From assembly GCA_902604785.1 (NCBI GenBank), contig CACLAC010000001.1, forward strand, positions 62,001-126,000: a stretch of DNA of 64,000 nucleotides, written 5' to 3'. Of the stretch, positions 34,473-44,735 are shown piece after piece (within the stretch, counting starts at the first letter, position 1; each line of letters opens with the position of its first letter). This stretch comes from an uncultured Pelagibacteraceae bacterium. Its GTDB lineage: Bacteria; Pseudomonadota; Alphaproteobacteria; Pelagibacterales; Pelagibacteraceae. The translations under genes and the position numbers were made by a program. The notes beneath the pieces were generated by a model, which saw only the letters and a program-made list of their open reading frames with translations, searched no databases and had not been told where the DNA came from.

Positions 34473-35336
34473 ATGCCAGAATTGCCAGAAGTAGAAATAG
34501 TTAGACAATCTTTAAAAAAAAAAGTTAAAGATATGATTATTCAAAAAGTACTAGTAAAAAATAGAAATTTAAGGTTTAAGCTTGATTCTAAATTTGAGAG
34601 ACATTTATATAAAAAAAAAATTAAAAAAATTGATAGATTTTCAAAATATTTAATCATTATATTTGATAATAATTCCGGTTTTATAATACATCTAGGTATG
34701 TCGGGTACAATTCATCTTTGTGATATTAATAAAAAAAATTTTTTTACAAATACAAGTTTTTATCATTCACCAGTTTTGCCAAAGAAACATAATCATATTG
34801 AAATTCATTTTAAAAAAATTAAATTTATTTATAATGATCCAAGAAGATTTGGATATTTTTCAATTTTTAATAATAAAATTGATTTAAAAAAAAAATTTAA
34901 TAATTTTGGACCTGAACCTTTTTCTAAATCATTTAACCTTAATTATGTAATTAATTATTTTAAAAAAAAAGAAAAAAACATTAAAAATTTTTTATTAGAT
35001 CAAAAGTTTATTTCAGGGATAGGAAATATATACGCAAGTGAAATTTTATTTATTTCAAAAATTAATCCCTTTAGAAAGGCAAAAAACATAACAAAAGATG
35101 AGTGCAAAAAAATAATCTTAAATTCAAAAATTGTTTTAAAAAAAGCTATACTAAAAGGAGGATCAAGTATACGGAACTTTCAAAATATAAATGGGGAAAT
35201 AGGAAATTTTCAAAAAAATTTTAAAGTTTATCAAAGAGAAAACTTAAAGTGTGTTAAGGTTAAATGTAAGGGATTTATTCAAAAAAAATTTATATCAAAT
35301 AGATCTAGTTTCTTTTGCAATTATTGCCAAAAATAA
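34473..35336 (+). CDS. mutM: Formamidopyrimidine-DNA glycosylase
   Basis: MPELPEVEIVRQSL, HLGMSGT, NDPRRFGYF, GIGNIYASEILF, C-terminal zinc finger. Confidence 0.97.
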   Translation: MPELPEVEIVRQSLKKKVKDMIIQKVLVKNRNLRFKLDSKFERHLYKKKIKKIDRFSKYLIIIFDNNSGFIIHLGMSGTIHLCDINKKNFFTNTSFYHSPVLPKKHNHIEIHFKKIKFIYNDPRRFGYFSIFNNKIDLKKKFNNFGPEPFSKSFNLNYVINYFKKKEKNIKNFLLDQKFISGIGNIYASEILFISKINPFRKAKNITKDECKKIILNSKIVLKKAILKGGSSIRNFQNINGEIGNFQKNFKVYQRENLKCVKVKCKGFIQKKFISNRSSFFCNYCQK

Positions 35337-35386
35337 AAAATTATTCTATTGACCAGTATAAATTCTCAATATATACAATCGCGTTT

Positions 35387-35647
35387 ATGGCAAACACAAA
35401 ATCAGCAATCAAACGAGTTAGAAGAATTTCAAGACAAACTAAAGTGAATAAATCTAGGAAAAGTAAATTTAGATTATCACTAAAAAAAATGAATGGACTT
35501 ATAGACAAGAAAGATAAAAAGGGAGCTCTAGACTACTTGCCAAGTTTAAATTCTGATTTGATGAAAATAGCCAAAACTGGAGTAATTAAAAAACAAAATG
35601 CTTCTAAAAAAGTTTCACGAATAACTAGAAAAATTAATTCTCTTTAA
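35387..35647 (+). CDS. rpsT: 30S ribosomal protein S20
   Basis: MANTKSAIKRVRRISRQTKVNKSRKS; start moved from ORF start 35315 to MANTKS. Confidence 0.95.
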   Translation: MANTKSAIKRVRRISRQTKVNKSRKSKFRLSLKKMNGLIDKKDKKGALDYLPSLNSDLMKIAKTGVIKKQNASKKVSRITRKINSL

Positions 35648-35942
35648 ACAACTCTAAGTAGTTAATAATAAAAAATATTTTAATAAAAATTCAACCAAAG
35701 AAATTACAACTTTAAAGACTAATAAAAATTTTTTAAAAACAACATCTAATTTATTTTTTTTTAAAAACACTACATGTAGAAAATTATTTTATATAGTAAA
35801 TATTTTTTTACCAATTTTTTCTACTTAGAATTTAAATTAGGATTCAATTAAAAATTTATACAATTATAAATTTAATTTATTTTAATTTTTATACATAAAC
35901 TTATTGCAATAAATAACTATAAGTTTTAATTGGAATTTCCTC

Positions 35943-37364
35943 ATGAAAAATAATTTACAAAACTCTAATGTATCAATTGAAAAAAAAATTGATTGGAAAT
36001 TAGTGCAATCCACCATGAAAGAAAAACTTGGACAAGATATTTTTGAAAGTTGGTTAAAAAAAATTGAATTAATCGAAGAGTTTAGTAATTATGTTTTAAT
36101 ATCTGTTCCAACAAGATTTATAAGAGACTGGATAACATCCAGGTATTTAGATCAAATATTAAAAATCATTAAAGAGTATAAAAAAAATATTATAAGAATA
36201 GAATTTGTAATAGAAGATAACAATAGCAAACAAAGTAAAAATTATGAAAATGAAATGGATCAAAGTAATGAAAATTCTACTATAAAAAATGTATCTTTTA
36301 TTAAAGACTCTTTTCTTCAATACAACAGAATTGATCCAAACAAAAATTTTGATAATTTTATAACTGGTAATAGTAACAAATTAGCTTATGAAGCTTCAAA
36401 GAAAGTTTCACAAGACATTTCACATTACAATCCTCTTTATTTATATGGAGGAGTAGGTATGGGAAAAACACATTTATTGAATTCTATAGGTTTAAGCTTA
36501 AAGGAAAAAAGTAAAGTAATGTTTATTTCAGCTGAAAGATTCATGTATCAATTTGTTAAATCAATTAAATCAAATGAAATGGTTAAATTTAAGGAATATT
36601 TTAGAAATACTGATATTTTAATAATCGATGATATTCAATTTATGAATGGCAAAGAAGCTATGCAGGAAGAATTTTTTCATACATTTAATGCCTTGATTGA
36701 AAAAGGTTCTCAGATAATAGTATCTGCTGATAGACCTCCAAATAAATTAACTAGGATACAGGAAAGAATTAAATCTAGATTTTCTGGTGGTTTAGTTGTT
36801 GATATTCAAAGTCCTGATTATGAATTAAGATATAAAATTATTAAATCCAAAACAGATCAACTTAAATTATTTTATTCAAATCAAGTAAATATAAATGAAG
36901 AAATACAAGAGTTCATTAGCAACGAAATAAGAACAAGTATTAGGGAATTAGTTGGAGCACTGAATAGAATTGTATCATTTTCAAGAATTTATAATAAAGT
37001 TCCAAGCATATCTGAAGTCAGAGTTATATTAAAAGATTTGCTAAATTTATCAGAAAACAAGGTTACGATTGACGCTATACAAACAATTGTATGTAAATTT
37101 TTTAAAATTAGTAAGAACGAAATGCTTTCACCAAGACGCTCAAGATATCTTGTTAGACCTAGGCAAACAGCGATTTATCTATCAAAGATGCTAACATCCA
37201 AATCATTACCAGAAATAGGTAGGGCTTTTTCAAATAGAGATCACACTACCGTTATACACTCAGTTAAGACAATCGATAAGATAAGAAAAGAAGATAATGA
37301 GTTAAATATTAATATTGGAATATTAAAAAACAAGATTTTATATAATCAAGAAAATGAAATTTAG
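35943..37364 (+). CDS. dnaA: Chromosomal replication initiator DnaA
   Basis: GGVGMGKTHLLNSIG, LIIDDIQFM, IGRAFSNRDHTTVIHSVKTI. Confidence 0.98.
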   Translation: MKNNLQNSNVSIEKKIDWKLVQSTMKEKLGQDIFESWLKKIELIEEFSNYVLISVPTRFIRDWITSRYLDQILKIIKEYKKNIIRIEFVIEDNNSKQSKNYENEMDQSNENSTIKNVSFIKDSFLQYNRIDPNKNFDNFITGNSNKLAYEASKKVSQDISHYNPLYLYGGVGMGKTHLLNSIGLSLKEKSKVMFISAERFMYQFVKSIKSNEMVKFKEYFRNTDILIIDDIQFMNGKEAMQEEFFHTFNALIEKGSQIIVSADRPPNKLTRIQERIKSRFSGGLVVDIQSPDYELRYKIIKSKTDQLKLFYSNQVNINEEIQEFISNEIRTSIRELVGALNRIVSFSRIYNKVPSISEVRVILKDLLNLSENKVTIDAIQTIVCKFFKISKNEMLSPRRSRYLVRPRQTAIYLSKMLTSKSLPEIGRAFSNRDHTTVIHSVKTIDKIRKEDNELNINIGILKNKILYNQENEI

Positions 37365-38466
37365 CATAAACCAGCAGGATCTTCAAAAATCTTTGAGTTA
37401 CTGTCAGGGAGTTATTGAGAAAAGAAGTACACTTCCAATTCTTTCAAATGTTTTATTAGATGTTGGAAATGGAAAGTTAACAATTACTGCGACAGATTTA
37501 GATATTATTTTTATTCACCAAATATCAAATATTGAAATATTTGAAGAAGGAAAGACGACAACCTCTTCATCAATAATGTATGATATTGTAAGAAAGTTTT
37601 CTTCAGGAAAAAAAATTAATTTTTCTAATACAAGTGAAAATAAATTACAGTTAGAGTCTGAAAAGTCTATTTTTAACTTGAACTGCATAAATGCATCAGA
37701 ATTCCCTTTGACAGATGAGAATTTTAACCAAAATGAATTTGTAATTAAATCTAAAGAATTATTAAAATTACTAAATAAATGTAAATTTTCAATATCAAAT
37801 GATGAAACAAGACATTATTTAAGTGGAATATTTTTTCATCAAACGGAAATAGAAGATAAAATTTTTTTAACAGCTGCAGCTACAGATAGTCACAGAATGT
37901 CAATTTCAAAAATTAGATTAAAAAATAAAATTGAATTTGATCCAGTTATTCTTCCTAAAAAAACAATATTTCAACTATGTACTATTCTAGAAGATTATGA
38001 TGGTGATATAAAAATTTCAAATATTAAATCAAAAATAAAATTTGAGATAAATGAAAGTATATTAATATCAAAATTAATTGATGGAAAATTTCCTAATTAT
38101 CTTCAAGTTATACCAAAAGAGAATCAAAAAAAATTAGAAATAGATTTAAAATCATTTTTAAATTCAGTTGATAGAGTTGCATCTGTTTCTCTTGATAAAA
38201 AAGATGGAGTAAAGTTTAATCTTTCACAAGACACACTTAACTTATCTGTAAACAATACAAATAGTGGAGATGGAAAAGAGAGTTTAAATGTAAAATTTGA
38301 TCATGAATTAGACATTAGTTTTAATTCTAGATATTTAATTGACGTAGCCTCACAAATGGATGGAGAAAAAATTGAAATTTATTTAAAAGATTCTGGATTG
38401 CCCGCTTTAATAAAAGATCCCTCAGATTTTGATAGTATTTATGTAGTTATGCCAATGAAAGGCTAG
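37354..38466 (+). CDS. dnaN: DNA polymerase III beta sliding clamp
   Basis: EKRSTLPILSNVLLDV, ATDSHRMSISK, VVMPMKG C-terminus; follows dnaA. Confidence 0.97.
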   Translation: MKFSINQQDLQKSLSYCQGVIEKRSTLPILSNVLLDVGNGKLTITATDLDIIFIHQISNIEIFEEGKTTTSSSIMYDIVRKFSSGKKINFSNTSENKLQLESEKSIFNLNCINASEFPLTDENFNQNEFVIKSKELLKLLNKCKFSISNDETRHYLSGIFFHQTEIEDKIFLTAAATDSHRMSISKIRLKNKIEFDPVILPKKTIFQLCTILEDYDGDIKISNIKSKIKFEINESILISKLIDGKFPNYLQVIPKENQKKLEIDLKSFLNSVDRVASVSLDKKDGVKFNLSQDTLNLSVNNTNSGDGKESLNVKFDHELDISFNSRYLIDVASQMDGEKIEIYLKDSGLPALIKDPSDFDSIYVVMPMKG

Positions 38467-39173
38467 TCGATTAAATCTAACTCATCATATATTTTTTTTT
38501 CAATTGTAGAAATAAAAACATTGGAATCTAATCCTGGATTAATAGGATTTAAAATTGAAATAGTAATAGATTTTTTTGGTATTAAAATATTTTTTTTTTG
38601 CCACACACGACCTGAATTAATTGCTATAGGCTGACATTTTATACCTAATTCTTTATAAATTCTACCAACCCCCTTTTTAAATGATGTTCTATCATCTGGA
38701 AGAACTCTTGTTGCTTGAGGAAAAATTAAAATTGGTCTTTTTGAATTTTGAATTGAGTATTTTATTTTTTCAATAAATCCTAAATTATCTTTAGTAATTT
38801 TGTTTCTATTTATTGATATAGATCCAATTTTTTTTAAATACCAACCAAAAATAGGTATTTTTAGAAGTTCATTCTTTAGGATAAATATTGGAGAACTAAA
38901 AATCGTTTGCAAATAAAAAGTCTCAAACATTGATTGATGGGACGATGCAATAAAAAACTTTTCATTTTTTATAATATTTTCTTTTCCTTTAATAATAATT
39001 TTTGTTGAAAGAAATATTCTTAAACAAATTCCTGACCAAAAACCCATTATTTTACCACCAAATAGTACAATTTTAGATGGCATTAAAAGTGCTGGTAAAA
39101 ATAGCAATGAGATAGAAATAATTCCTAGAAAGAAAAAAAATAAAAATAAAAATTTTCTTATCATTTTAATCAA
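38463..39173 (-). CDS. plsC: 1-acyl-sn-glycerol-3-phosphate acyltransferase
   Basis: SSHQSMFET (HX4-type motif), PILIFPQATRVLPDD. Confidence 0.9.
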   Translation of the reverse strand: MIKMIRKFLFLFFFFLGIISISLLFLPALLMPSKIVLFGGKIMGFWSGICLRIFLSTKIIIKGKENIIKNEKFFIASSHQSMFETFYLQTIFSSPIFILKNELLKIPIFGWYLKKIGSISINRNKITKDNLGFIEKIKYSIQNSKRPILIFPQATRVLPDDRTSFKKGVGRIYKELGIKCQPIAINSGRVWQKKNILIPKKSITISILNPINPGLDSNVFISTIEKKIYDELDLID

Positions 39174-39176
39174 AAG

Positions 39177-40391
39177 TTAAATAATATCTGATAACTTTTG
39201 TCTCTTTTTAGCAACAATAATTCTTGATCCTTTTATCAATATTTCAGCTGGTTTTGATCTAAGATTATAGTTTGAACTTAAAGAAAAACCGTAAGCCCCA
39301 ACATCACAAATAATTAATAAATCTTTTTCTTTTAATTTTTGAAATTTTTTAATTGATGAAAATTTATCAGTACTTTCACATATGGGTCCAACAAATTCAT
39401 AGGTTGTATTTGAAAATTTATTTGTTTTATTTATGGGAATAATTCTATGTTTTGCTCCATATAACGCAGGACGCATTAAATCATTCATTCCTGCATCTAA
39501 AATTATAAAATTTTTTGATTGATTTTTTTTTATATAAATTATTTTTGAAATTAAAATTCCAGTATTTGCTACAATTGATCTACCAGGTTCAAAAATTATT
39601 TTACTATTATATTTTCCTAAATGTTTAATTATGGATTTTTGATAGTTAGCATAATTAAATTTCTTATTATCATTTTTGTATGAAATTCCTATTCCACCGC
39701 CTAAATCAATAAAATCAAATTTAAAATCAACTTTTGAGATTATTCTATCTATAACTTTAAGCATTCTTTCATAAGGTTTATTTTTAAAAATTTGACTTCC
39801 AATATGAACACTTAAACACCTTAAATTAATATATTTTGATTTTTTTGTATAACTTACCAATTCAATAAAAGCTTTTTCATCTACTCCAAATTTATCTCCT
39901 TTTTTTCCAGTTGAAATTTTACTTAAAGTTTTTGCATCGGTATTTGGATTAAGTCTTATTCCAATATCTACAATTTTTTTTTTAGATTTTGCAATTTTTT
40001 CAATCTGTTTTACTTCACTCTTTGATTCAGAATTTATTAGTAGTATTTTTTTATCTATTGCATACTTTAGTTCTGTATAAGTTTTACCCACTCCAGAAAA
40101 TACAATTTTGTTTGGACTTATTCCAGCTTTGATTGCTTGCATTAATTCTCCTTTGGAAACAACATCGGCACCTAATCCAAATTTTTTTATTTCTCTGATT
40201 ATGTTTAGATTAGAGTTTGATTTAATAGCAAAACATATTAATGGACTTAATTTACTAAAATTTAATATAAAATTATTAATATTTTTTTTTAATTTTTCAT
40301 AAGAATAACAATAAAGAGGTGTATCAAATTTTTTTGCCAATTTTTTTGAATTTACTTTTTCTACAAAAAAATTATTATTAATATACTTCAT
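39177..40391 (-). CDS. lysA: Diaminopimelate decarboxylase
   Basis: FAIKSNSN, GADVVSKGELMQAI, VHIGSQIF, DLGGGIGISY, CESTDKF, GAYGFSLSSNYN. Confidence 0.97.
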   Translation of the reverse strand: MKYINNNFFVEKVNSKKLAKKFDTPLYCYSYEKLKKNINNFILNFSKLSPLICFAIKSNSNLNIIREIKKFGLGADVVSKGELMQAIKAGISPNKIVFSGVGKTYTELKYAIDKKILLINSESKSEVKQIEKIAKSKKKIVDIGIRLNPNTDAKTLSKISTGKKGDKFGVDEKAFIELVSYTKKSKYINLRCLSVHIGSQIFKNKPYERMLKVIDRIISKVDFKFDFIDLGGGIGISYKNDNKKFNYANYQKSIIKHLGKYNSKIIFEPGRSIVANTGILISKIIYIKKNQSKNFIILDAGMNDLMRPALYGAKHRIIPINKTNKFSNTTYEFVGPICESTDKFSSIKKFQKLKEKDLLIICDVGAYGFSLSSNYNLRSKPAEILIKGSRIIVAKKRQKLSDII

Positions 40392-40507
40392 TACACTTTG
40401 TGTATAATGACTTTAATTTGATTGCTCTGATATTCTGGATCTCCTTTTCTTCCACAAGAGAATAAAATAATAAAACAAATCATTATTAAAACTATTTTTT
40501 TTATCAT
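40391..40507 (-). CDS. lptM: Small LptM/YifL-like lipoprotein (38 aa), not in the supplied ORF track
   Basis: Reverse-strand translation MIKKIVLIMICFIILFSCGRKGDPEYQSNQIKVIIHKV*; lipobox plus CGRKGDPEY signature; TAATG junctions with argH and lysA on both sides. Confidence 0.88.
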   Translation of the reverse strand: MIKKIVLIMICFIILFSCGRKGDPEYQSNQIKVIIHKV

Positions 40508-41898
40508 TATATATCTTTTTTATAACTTCTTATCATTTTCTTGATATTCGCAAAAGAAGTTCCTCCAAATGAATTTTTTGAGTTTATTGAATATTTTAGG
40601 TCAAAAACTTTAAAAACATCATTATTTAATTTTGGTTCAATTCTTTTTATTTCTTCTATTTTAAGCTCGTTAAGTTTTTTTTTATTTTTTTCTGCAAAAT
40701 TAATTATTTTTGCAGTTTGTAAATAGGCTTTTCTAAAAGGATAATTTAGTTCTCTAACCATATAGTCTGCAAGATCAGTAGCAGTAATATATCCGACGTT
40801 AGCGAGTTCCAACATTCTTTTTTTATTTACAGAAAAATTCTTTAAAATATCATTCAAAATAATTAAAGAATTTTTTAATTGATCAAAAGATTTAAATACT
40901 AAGTCTTTATCATCTTGAAGATCTTTAAAATAGGATAAAGGAAGACCTTTTAATATAGTTAACATTGAAAATAGATTACCAATCGCTCCACCTGTTTTAC
41001 CTCGTAAAAATTCTAATGGATCTGGGTTTTTTTTTTGAGGCATTATAGATGACCCGGTAACGACTTTATCATTTAAAGAAATTAAATTAAATGCATCTGA
41101 ATTCCATATTATAAATTCTTCTGCAATTCTTGAAATATGAATTGAACATGCTGAACAGGAATATAAAAAATCAATAACAAAATCCCTATCTGAAACTGTA
41201 TCAATAGAATTTTTTGTTGGCATATTAAACTTCAATTTTTTCGTTGTGTAAAATCTATCAATTTTAAATGAAGTACCAGTTAAAGCTGCCACACCAAGAG
41301 GATTTTCATTCAGATTATCAATATTGTTGATAAATTTTTTCTTGTCTCTATTAAACATTTCGACATAAGCTAATAGATAATGAGCAAATGAAACTGGTTG
41401 AGCATTTTTCAAATGTGTAAAGCCAGGCATTATTGTTTCAACATTTTTGTCTGCACTTTTTAAAATGTTTTTAATTGTAAGATTTAAGTTCCCAATTATT
41501 TCTTTAGTTGCTTTTTTTAACCAAATTTTAAAATCTGTAATAACCTGATCATTTCTAGATCTTGCTGTATGAATAAATCCAGCATCTTCACCAATTAATT
41601 CGAAAAGTCTATTTTCTATATTCATATGAATATCTTCTAGACTTTCATCATACATAAATTTTTTTTTTATAATTTCATTTTTTATTCTTTTTAGTCCCCA
41701 AACAATTTTATTTTTTATTTTAAAATTAATTATTTTTTGTTTAAATAGCATTTCTACATGTACAATAGATCCTTCAATATCTTCATTAAATAATCTTTTA
41801 TCGACTGATAATGAGCTACCAACCTTTTTAAAAAGGTTTGTGGACTCTTTTTTTATTCTTGTATTCCAAATTGGTTTATTGTTTTTATTTTTACTCAT
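40507..41898 (-). CDS. argH: Argininosuccinate lyase
   Basis: SRNDQVITDFKIW, GFTHLKNAQPVSFAHYLLAY, GSSIMPQKKNPD. Confidence 0.97.
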   Translation of the reverse strand: MSKNKNNKPIWNTRIKKESTNLFKKVGSSLSVDKRLFNEDIEGSIVHVEMLFKQKIINFKIKNKIVWGLKRIKNEIIKKKFMYDESLEDIHMNIENRLFELIGEDAGFIHTARSRNDQVITDFKIWLKKATKEIIGNLNLTIKNILKSADKNVETIMPGFTHLKNAQPVSFAHYLLAYVEMFNRDKKKFINNIDNLNENPLGVAALTGTSFKIDRFYTTKKLKFNMPTKNSIDTVSDRDFVIDFLYSCSACSIHISRIAEEFIIWNSDAFNLISLNDKVVTGSSIMPQKKNPDPLEFLRGKTGGAIGNLFSMLTILKGLPLSYFKDLQDDKDLVFKSFDQLKNSLIILNDILKNFSVNKKRMLELANVGYITATDLADYMVRELNYPFRKAYLQTAKIINFAEKNKKKLNELKIEEIKRIEPKLNNDVFKVFDLKYSINSKNSFGGTSFANIKKMIRSYKKDI

Positions 41899-41921
41899 GA
41901 TAATTAATTATATAATTTAAA

Positions 41922-42452
41922 ATGAAATATAAAAAATTAAATTATTTAGCATTCTTTATTTACTTAATATCATCTAGCGGATCATATTCAATAGAACGAC
42001 CTGATATAAATAATCTATTAATTCATGCAGAGAAGAGAGCAATTGAAAAAATAGAATTTTTTAATTCAAAAAAAATGAGAGAAAGTTTAGAAAATTATAA
42101 GCAAAATTTAACAATAATTAACTTTTGGGCAACATGGTGTGAGCCTTGCAAAGAAGAAATGCCCCATCTAGATAAACTAGTATCAAAGAATAAATTTAAA
42201 GAAATAAAAGTTATTCCGATAAATATAGCAGACGAGAAATTAGAAAAATCTAAAGAATTTTTTGATAAATTAAATATAAAAAATTTAGAAATTTTTTATG
42301 GTTCAAGTCTTAATTTAGCAAAAGAATTCAAGCTTCGTGGTATCCCAACCACAATTTTTATTGATAAAGAAGGATATGAATTTGCAAGAGCTATTGGTTT
42401 TATAGATTTTGAAAATAAATCCTTTTTGGATTGGCTGTCTAATCAACTATGA
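41922..42452 (+). CDS. TlpA-like periplasmic thiol-disulfide protein
   Basis: Signal peptide; NFWATWCEPCKEEMPHLDKL; FKLRGIPTTIFIDKEG. Confidence 0.92.
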   Translation: MKYKKLNYLAFFIYLISSSGSYSIERPDINNLLIHAEKRAIEKIEFFNSKKMRESLENYKQNLTIINFWATWCEPCKEEMPHLDKLVSKNKFKEIKVIPINIADEKLEKSKEFFDKLNIKNLEIFYGSSLNLAKEFKLRGIPTTIFIDKEGYEFARAIGFIDFENKSFLDWLSNQL

Positions 42453-43105
42453 AATTTTGTCTCAATACAACAATAATAAAACCTGAAAATAATGAAAATA
42501 TAGAACACGCTATAATTTTACTTCATGGATATGGAGGGGATGGAAAAGATATAAGTATGTTAACTTTAAACTGGAAAAGATTTCTAAAAAATACAATTTT
42601 TTTATGCCCTGATGCTCACGAAATATGTAAGATTAATCCAAGTGGTTTTCAATGGTTTGATCTTAATACTGAAGATGAAAAATATGTTTTAAATGAATCT
42701 AAGAAGGCAGAATATAAATTAAATCAATATATAGAAGAAGTAAAATTAGAATATAAATTAAATAATTCTCAAATCTGTTTATCTGGTTTTAGCCAAGGAT
42801 GTATGATGTCAATAAATGTTGGCTTAACATCAAATGAAAGTTTTAATTGTATAATTGGTTTTTCAGGAAAAATAATTGATATGAATGATCTTGCCTCAAG
42901 AATAAAAACAAAAACAAATATATTAATGGTACATGGTGAAATGGATCAAATTGTTCCACCAAGCAGCTTATTAGATGCTAAAGATTTTTTTATTAGAAAT
43001 AAAATTAATGTAGAAACATTAATGATAAAAAATTGTGATCATCATATACCAATTGAAGCATCAAGTGCAGCATTAAAATTTATTAAAAAAAATTTAAATA
43101 GTTGA
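42449..43105 (+). CDS. Phospholipase/carboxylesterase, alpha/beta hydrolase
   Basis: ILLHGYGGDGKDI, LSGFSQGCMMS, VHGEMDQIVPPSS. Confidence 0.92.
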   Translation: MKFCLNTTIIKPENNENIEHAIILLHGYGGDGKDISMLTLNWKRFLKNTIFLCPDAHEICKINPSGFQWFDLNTEDEKYVLNESKKAEYKLNQYIEEVKLEYKLNNSQICLSGFSQGCMMSINVGLTSNESFNCIIGFSGKIIDMNDLASRIKTKTNILMVHGEMDQIVPPSSLLDAKDFFIRNKINVETLMIKNCDHHIPIEASSAALKFIKKNLNS

Positions 43106-43167
43106 TAAAAATTTAACATTAAACTTGTGTCCTTGATATAATTTATTAGATATTGTAGAATTAATCT

Positions 43168-43737
43168 ATGATTGAAATGTCAGACCAAAATATTTCATTA
43201 GAAAAGTGTCCCGCACTAGTTTTAAATGCTGATTATAGACCTTTAAGTTATTATCCGTTATCATTATGGAGCTGGCAAGATTCAGTTAAGTCAGTATTTT
43301 TAGATAGAGTATCTATAGTAAATTATTATGATAGAACCATAAGAAGTCCTTCTTTTAGTATGAAACTTCCTAGTGTAATTGCACTTAAGTCATTTATAAG
43401 ACCCCAGTCTAATCCAAACTTTACTAGATTTAATGTTTTTTTAAGAGATAAATTTTGCTGCCAATACTGTAGTAGTAAAAATGAATTAACTTTTGACCAT
43501 CTATTACCAAGATCTAAGGGTGGAAAAACAGATTGGAAAAATGTTGTCACAGCTTGCTCATCTTGTAATGTTAAAAAAGGAGGAAGGCTATTAAAAAACT
43601 CAGGGATGACACTTAATCAATGGCCTTATCAACCATCTACAGAAGATTTACATAAAAATGGAAAAAATTTTCCCCCTAATTTTCTACATGAAAGTTGGAT
43701 AGATTATCTGTATTGGGATGTTGAGCTTGAAGCTTAG
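43168..43737 (+). CDS. HNH endonuclease family protein
   Basis: CCQYCSSKNELTFDHLLPRSKGGKTDWKNVVTACSSCNVKKGGR. Confidence 0.92.
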   Translation: MIEMSDQNISLEKCPALVLNADYRPLSYYPLSLWSWQDSVKSVFLDRVSIVNYYDRTIRSPSFSMKLPSVIALKSFIRPQSNPNFTRFNVFLRDKFCCQYCSSKNELTFDHLLPRSKGGKTDWKNVVTACSSCNVKKGGRLLKNSGMTLNQWPYQPSTEDLHKNGKNFPPNFLHESWIDYLYWDVELEA

Positions 43738-44271
43738 TTAGATTTTTTCAGATATTTTTATTGCTAATTTAGATCCAGTCTTAATTATTTTGTCGATTAA
43801 TACATAAAAACCCTCTTTAGTTGCACCTTCTTTGTATGCAATATCTTTATGATGTATTTCATCATTCCTAAATTTTATTATATTATTTTTCAAATTTTTT
43901 TCATCTGGCCCAATTTGATCTATTTGATTTTTATAGTGTCCATCTATTACTTCTTCAACAGACGCAGTACATAACATTGCTGCTTTTTTCCCCAAAATAG
44001 TTGAGCCAAAACCAAGCCCAAGACCTAGTAAATCCCATAAGGGCAGAAATTTAGTAGGTTTTATATTTCTTTTTTTAATTTCATCTTCAAAAAAATTACA
44101 ATGTTCTTCTTCATGTTCTTTCATATTTTTAATTGTTTTTTTTAAATCTTCATCATTAACCAATGTATTCAAAGCAAGTAGTTGACCTTCATAAATTTTA
44201 ATTGCGCCTCTTTCTCCAGCGTGATCTACTCTTATGAATTCTTCAAGTTTTTTTGGATTAGTTTTTTTCAT
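43738..44271 (-). CDS. coq7: Demethoxyubiquinone hydroxylase Coq7
   Basis: RVDHAGERGAIKIYEGQ, EHEEEHCNFF, ASVEEVIDGHY, DEIHHKDIA di-iron motifs. Confidence 0.93.
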   Translation of the reverse strand: MKKTNPKKLEEFIRVDHAGERGAIKIYEGQLLALNTLVNDEDLKKTIKNMKEHEEEHCNFFEDEIKKRNIKPTKFLPLWDLLGLGLGFGSTILGKKAAMLCTASVEEVIDGHYKNQIDQIGPDEKNLKNNIIKFRNDEIHHKDIAYKEGATKEGFYVLIDKIIKTGSKLAIKISEKI

Positions 44272-44734
44272 AAACCAATATCCTTATAGAATAAACTACA
44301 ACAAATAAAGATAATAATAAATTTATACCAGCTAAAGACATACCTAAAAATTTAAAATTTACATCCTTGCAACTTGTTAAATTATTATTCAAAGATTTTA
44401 GTATTTCTGATTTATTCACAATATCTAAAGATTTAGTGGTACATCCAGAAAATTCTTTAAATATATTATTCTCAATTCCATAATGATAACCTGAAATGAA
44501 AAAACTTATTAAAAAAATTATAATAATTAAAATTAGTATTTTATCATTTTTAAAATAATTATAACCAATAAAACTAATAAAAATTGCAATTATATAAGGT
44601 ATTCTCTGGTACAAACATAACTTACATGCTTTATAACCCAAAACATATTCAACATATAATGCGAAAAATATTGCGAATAAAGAATAAAATAAAATAAATA
44701 GATAAAATTTTTTTTTATTTAGGAATATGTTCAT
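44258..44734 (-). CDS. DsbB-family disulfide bond formation protein
   Basis: KACKLCLYQRIPY (CxxC) with 4 TM segments. Confidence 0.88.
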   Translation of the reverse strand: MNIFLNKKKFYLFILFYSLFAIFFALYVEYVLGYKACKLCLYQRIPYIIAIFISFIGYNYFKNDKILILIIIIFLISFFISGYHYGIENNIFKEFSGCTTKSLDIVNKSEILKSLNNNLTSCKDVNFKFLGMSLAGINLLLSLFVVVYSIRILVYEKN

Positions 44735-44735
44735 A

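Noticed and set aside
35648-35942. Definite oriC call upstream of dnaA
   Set aside because: No convincing cluster of DnaA boxes (only degenerate matches such as TTATACATA) and skew cannot be assessed from this window.
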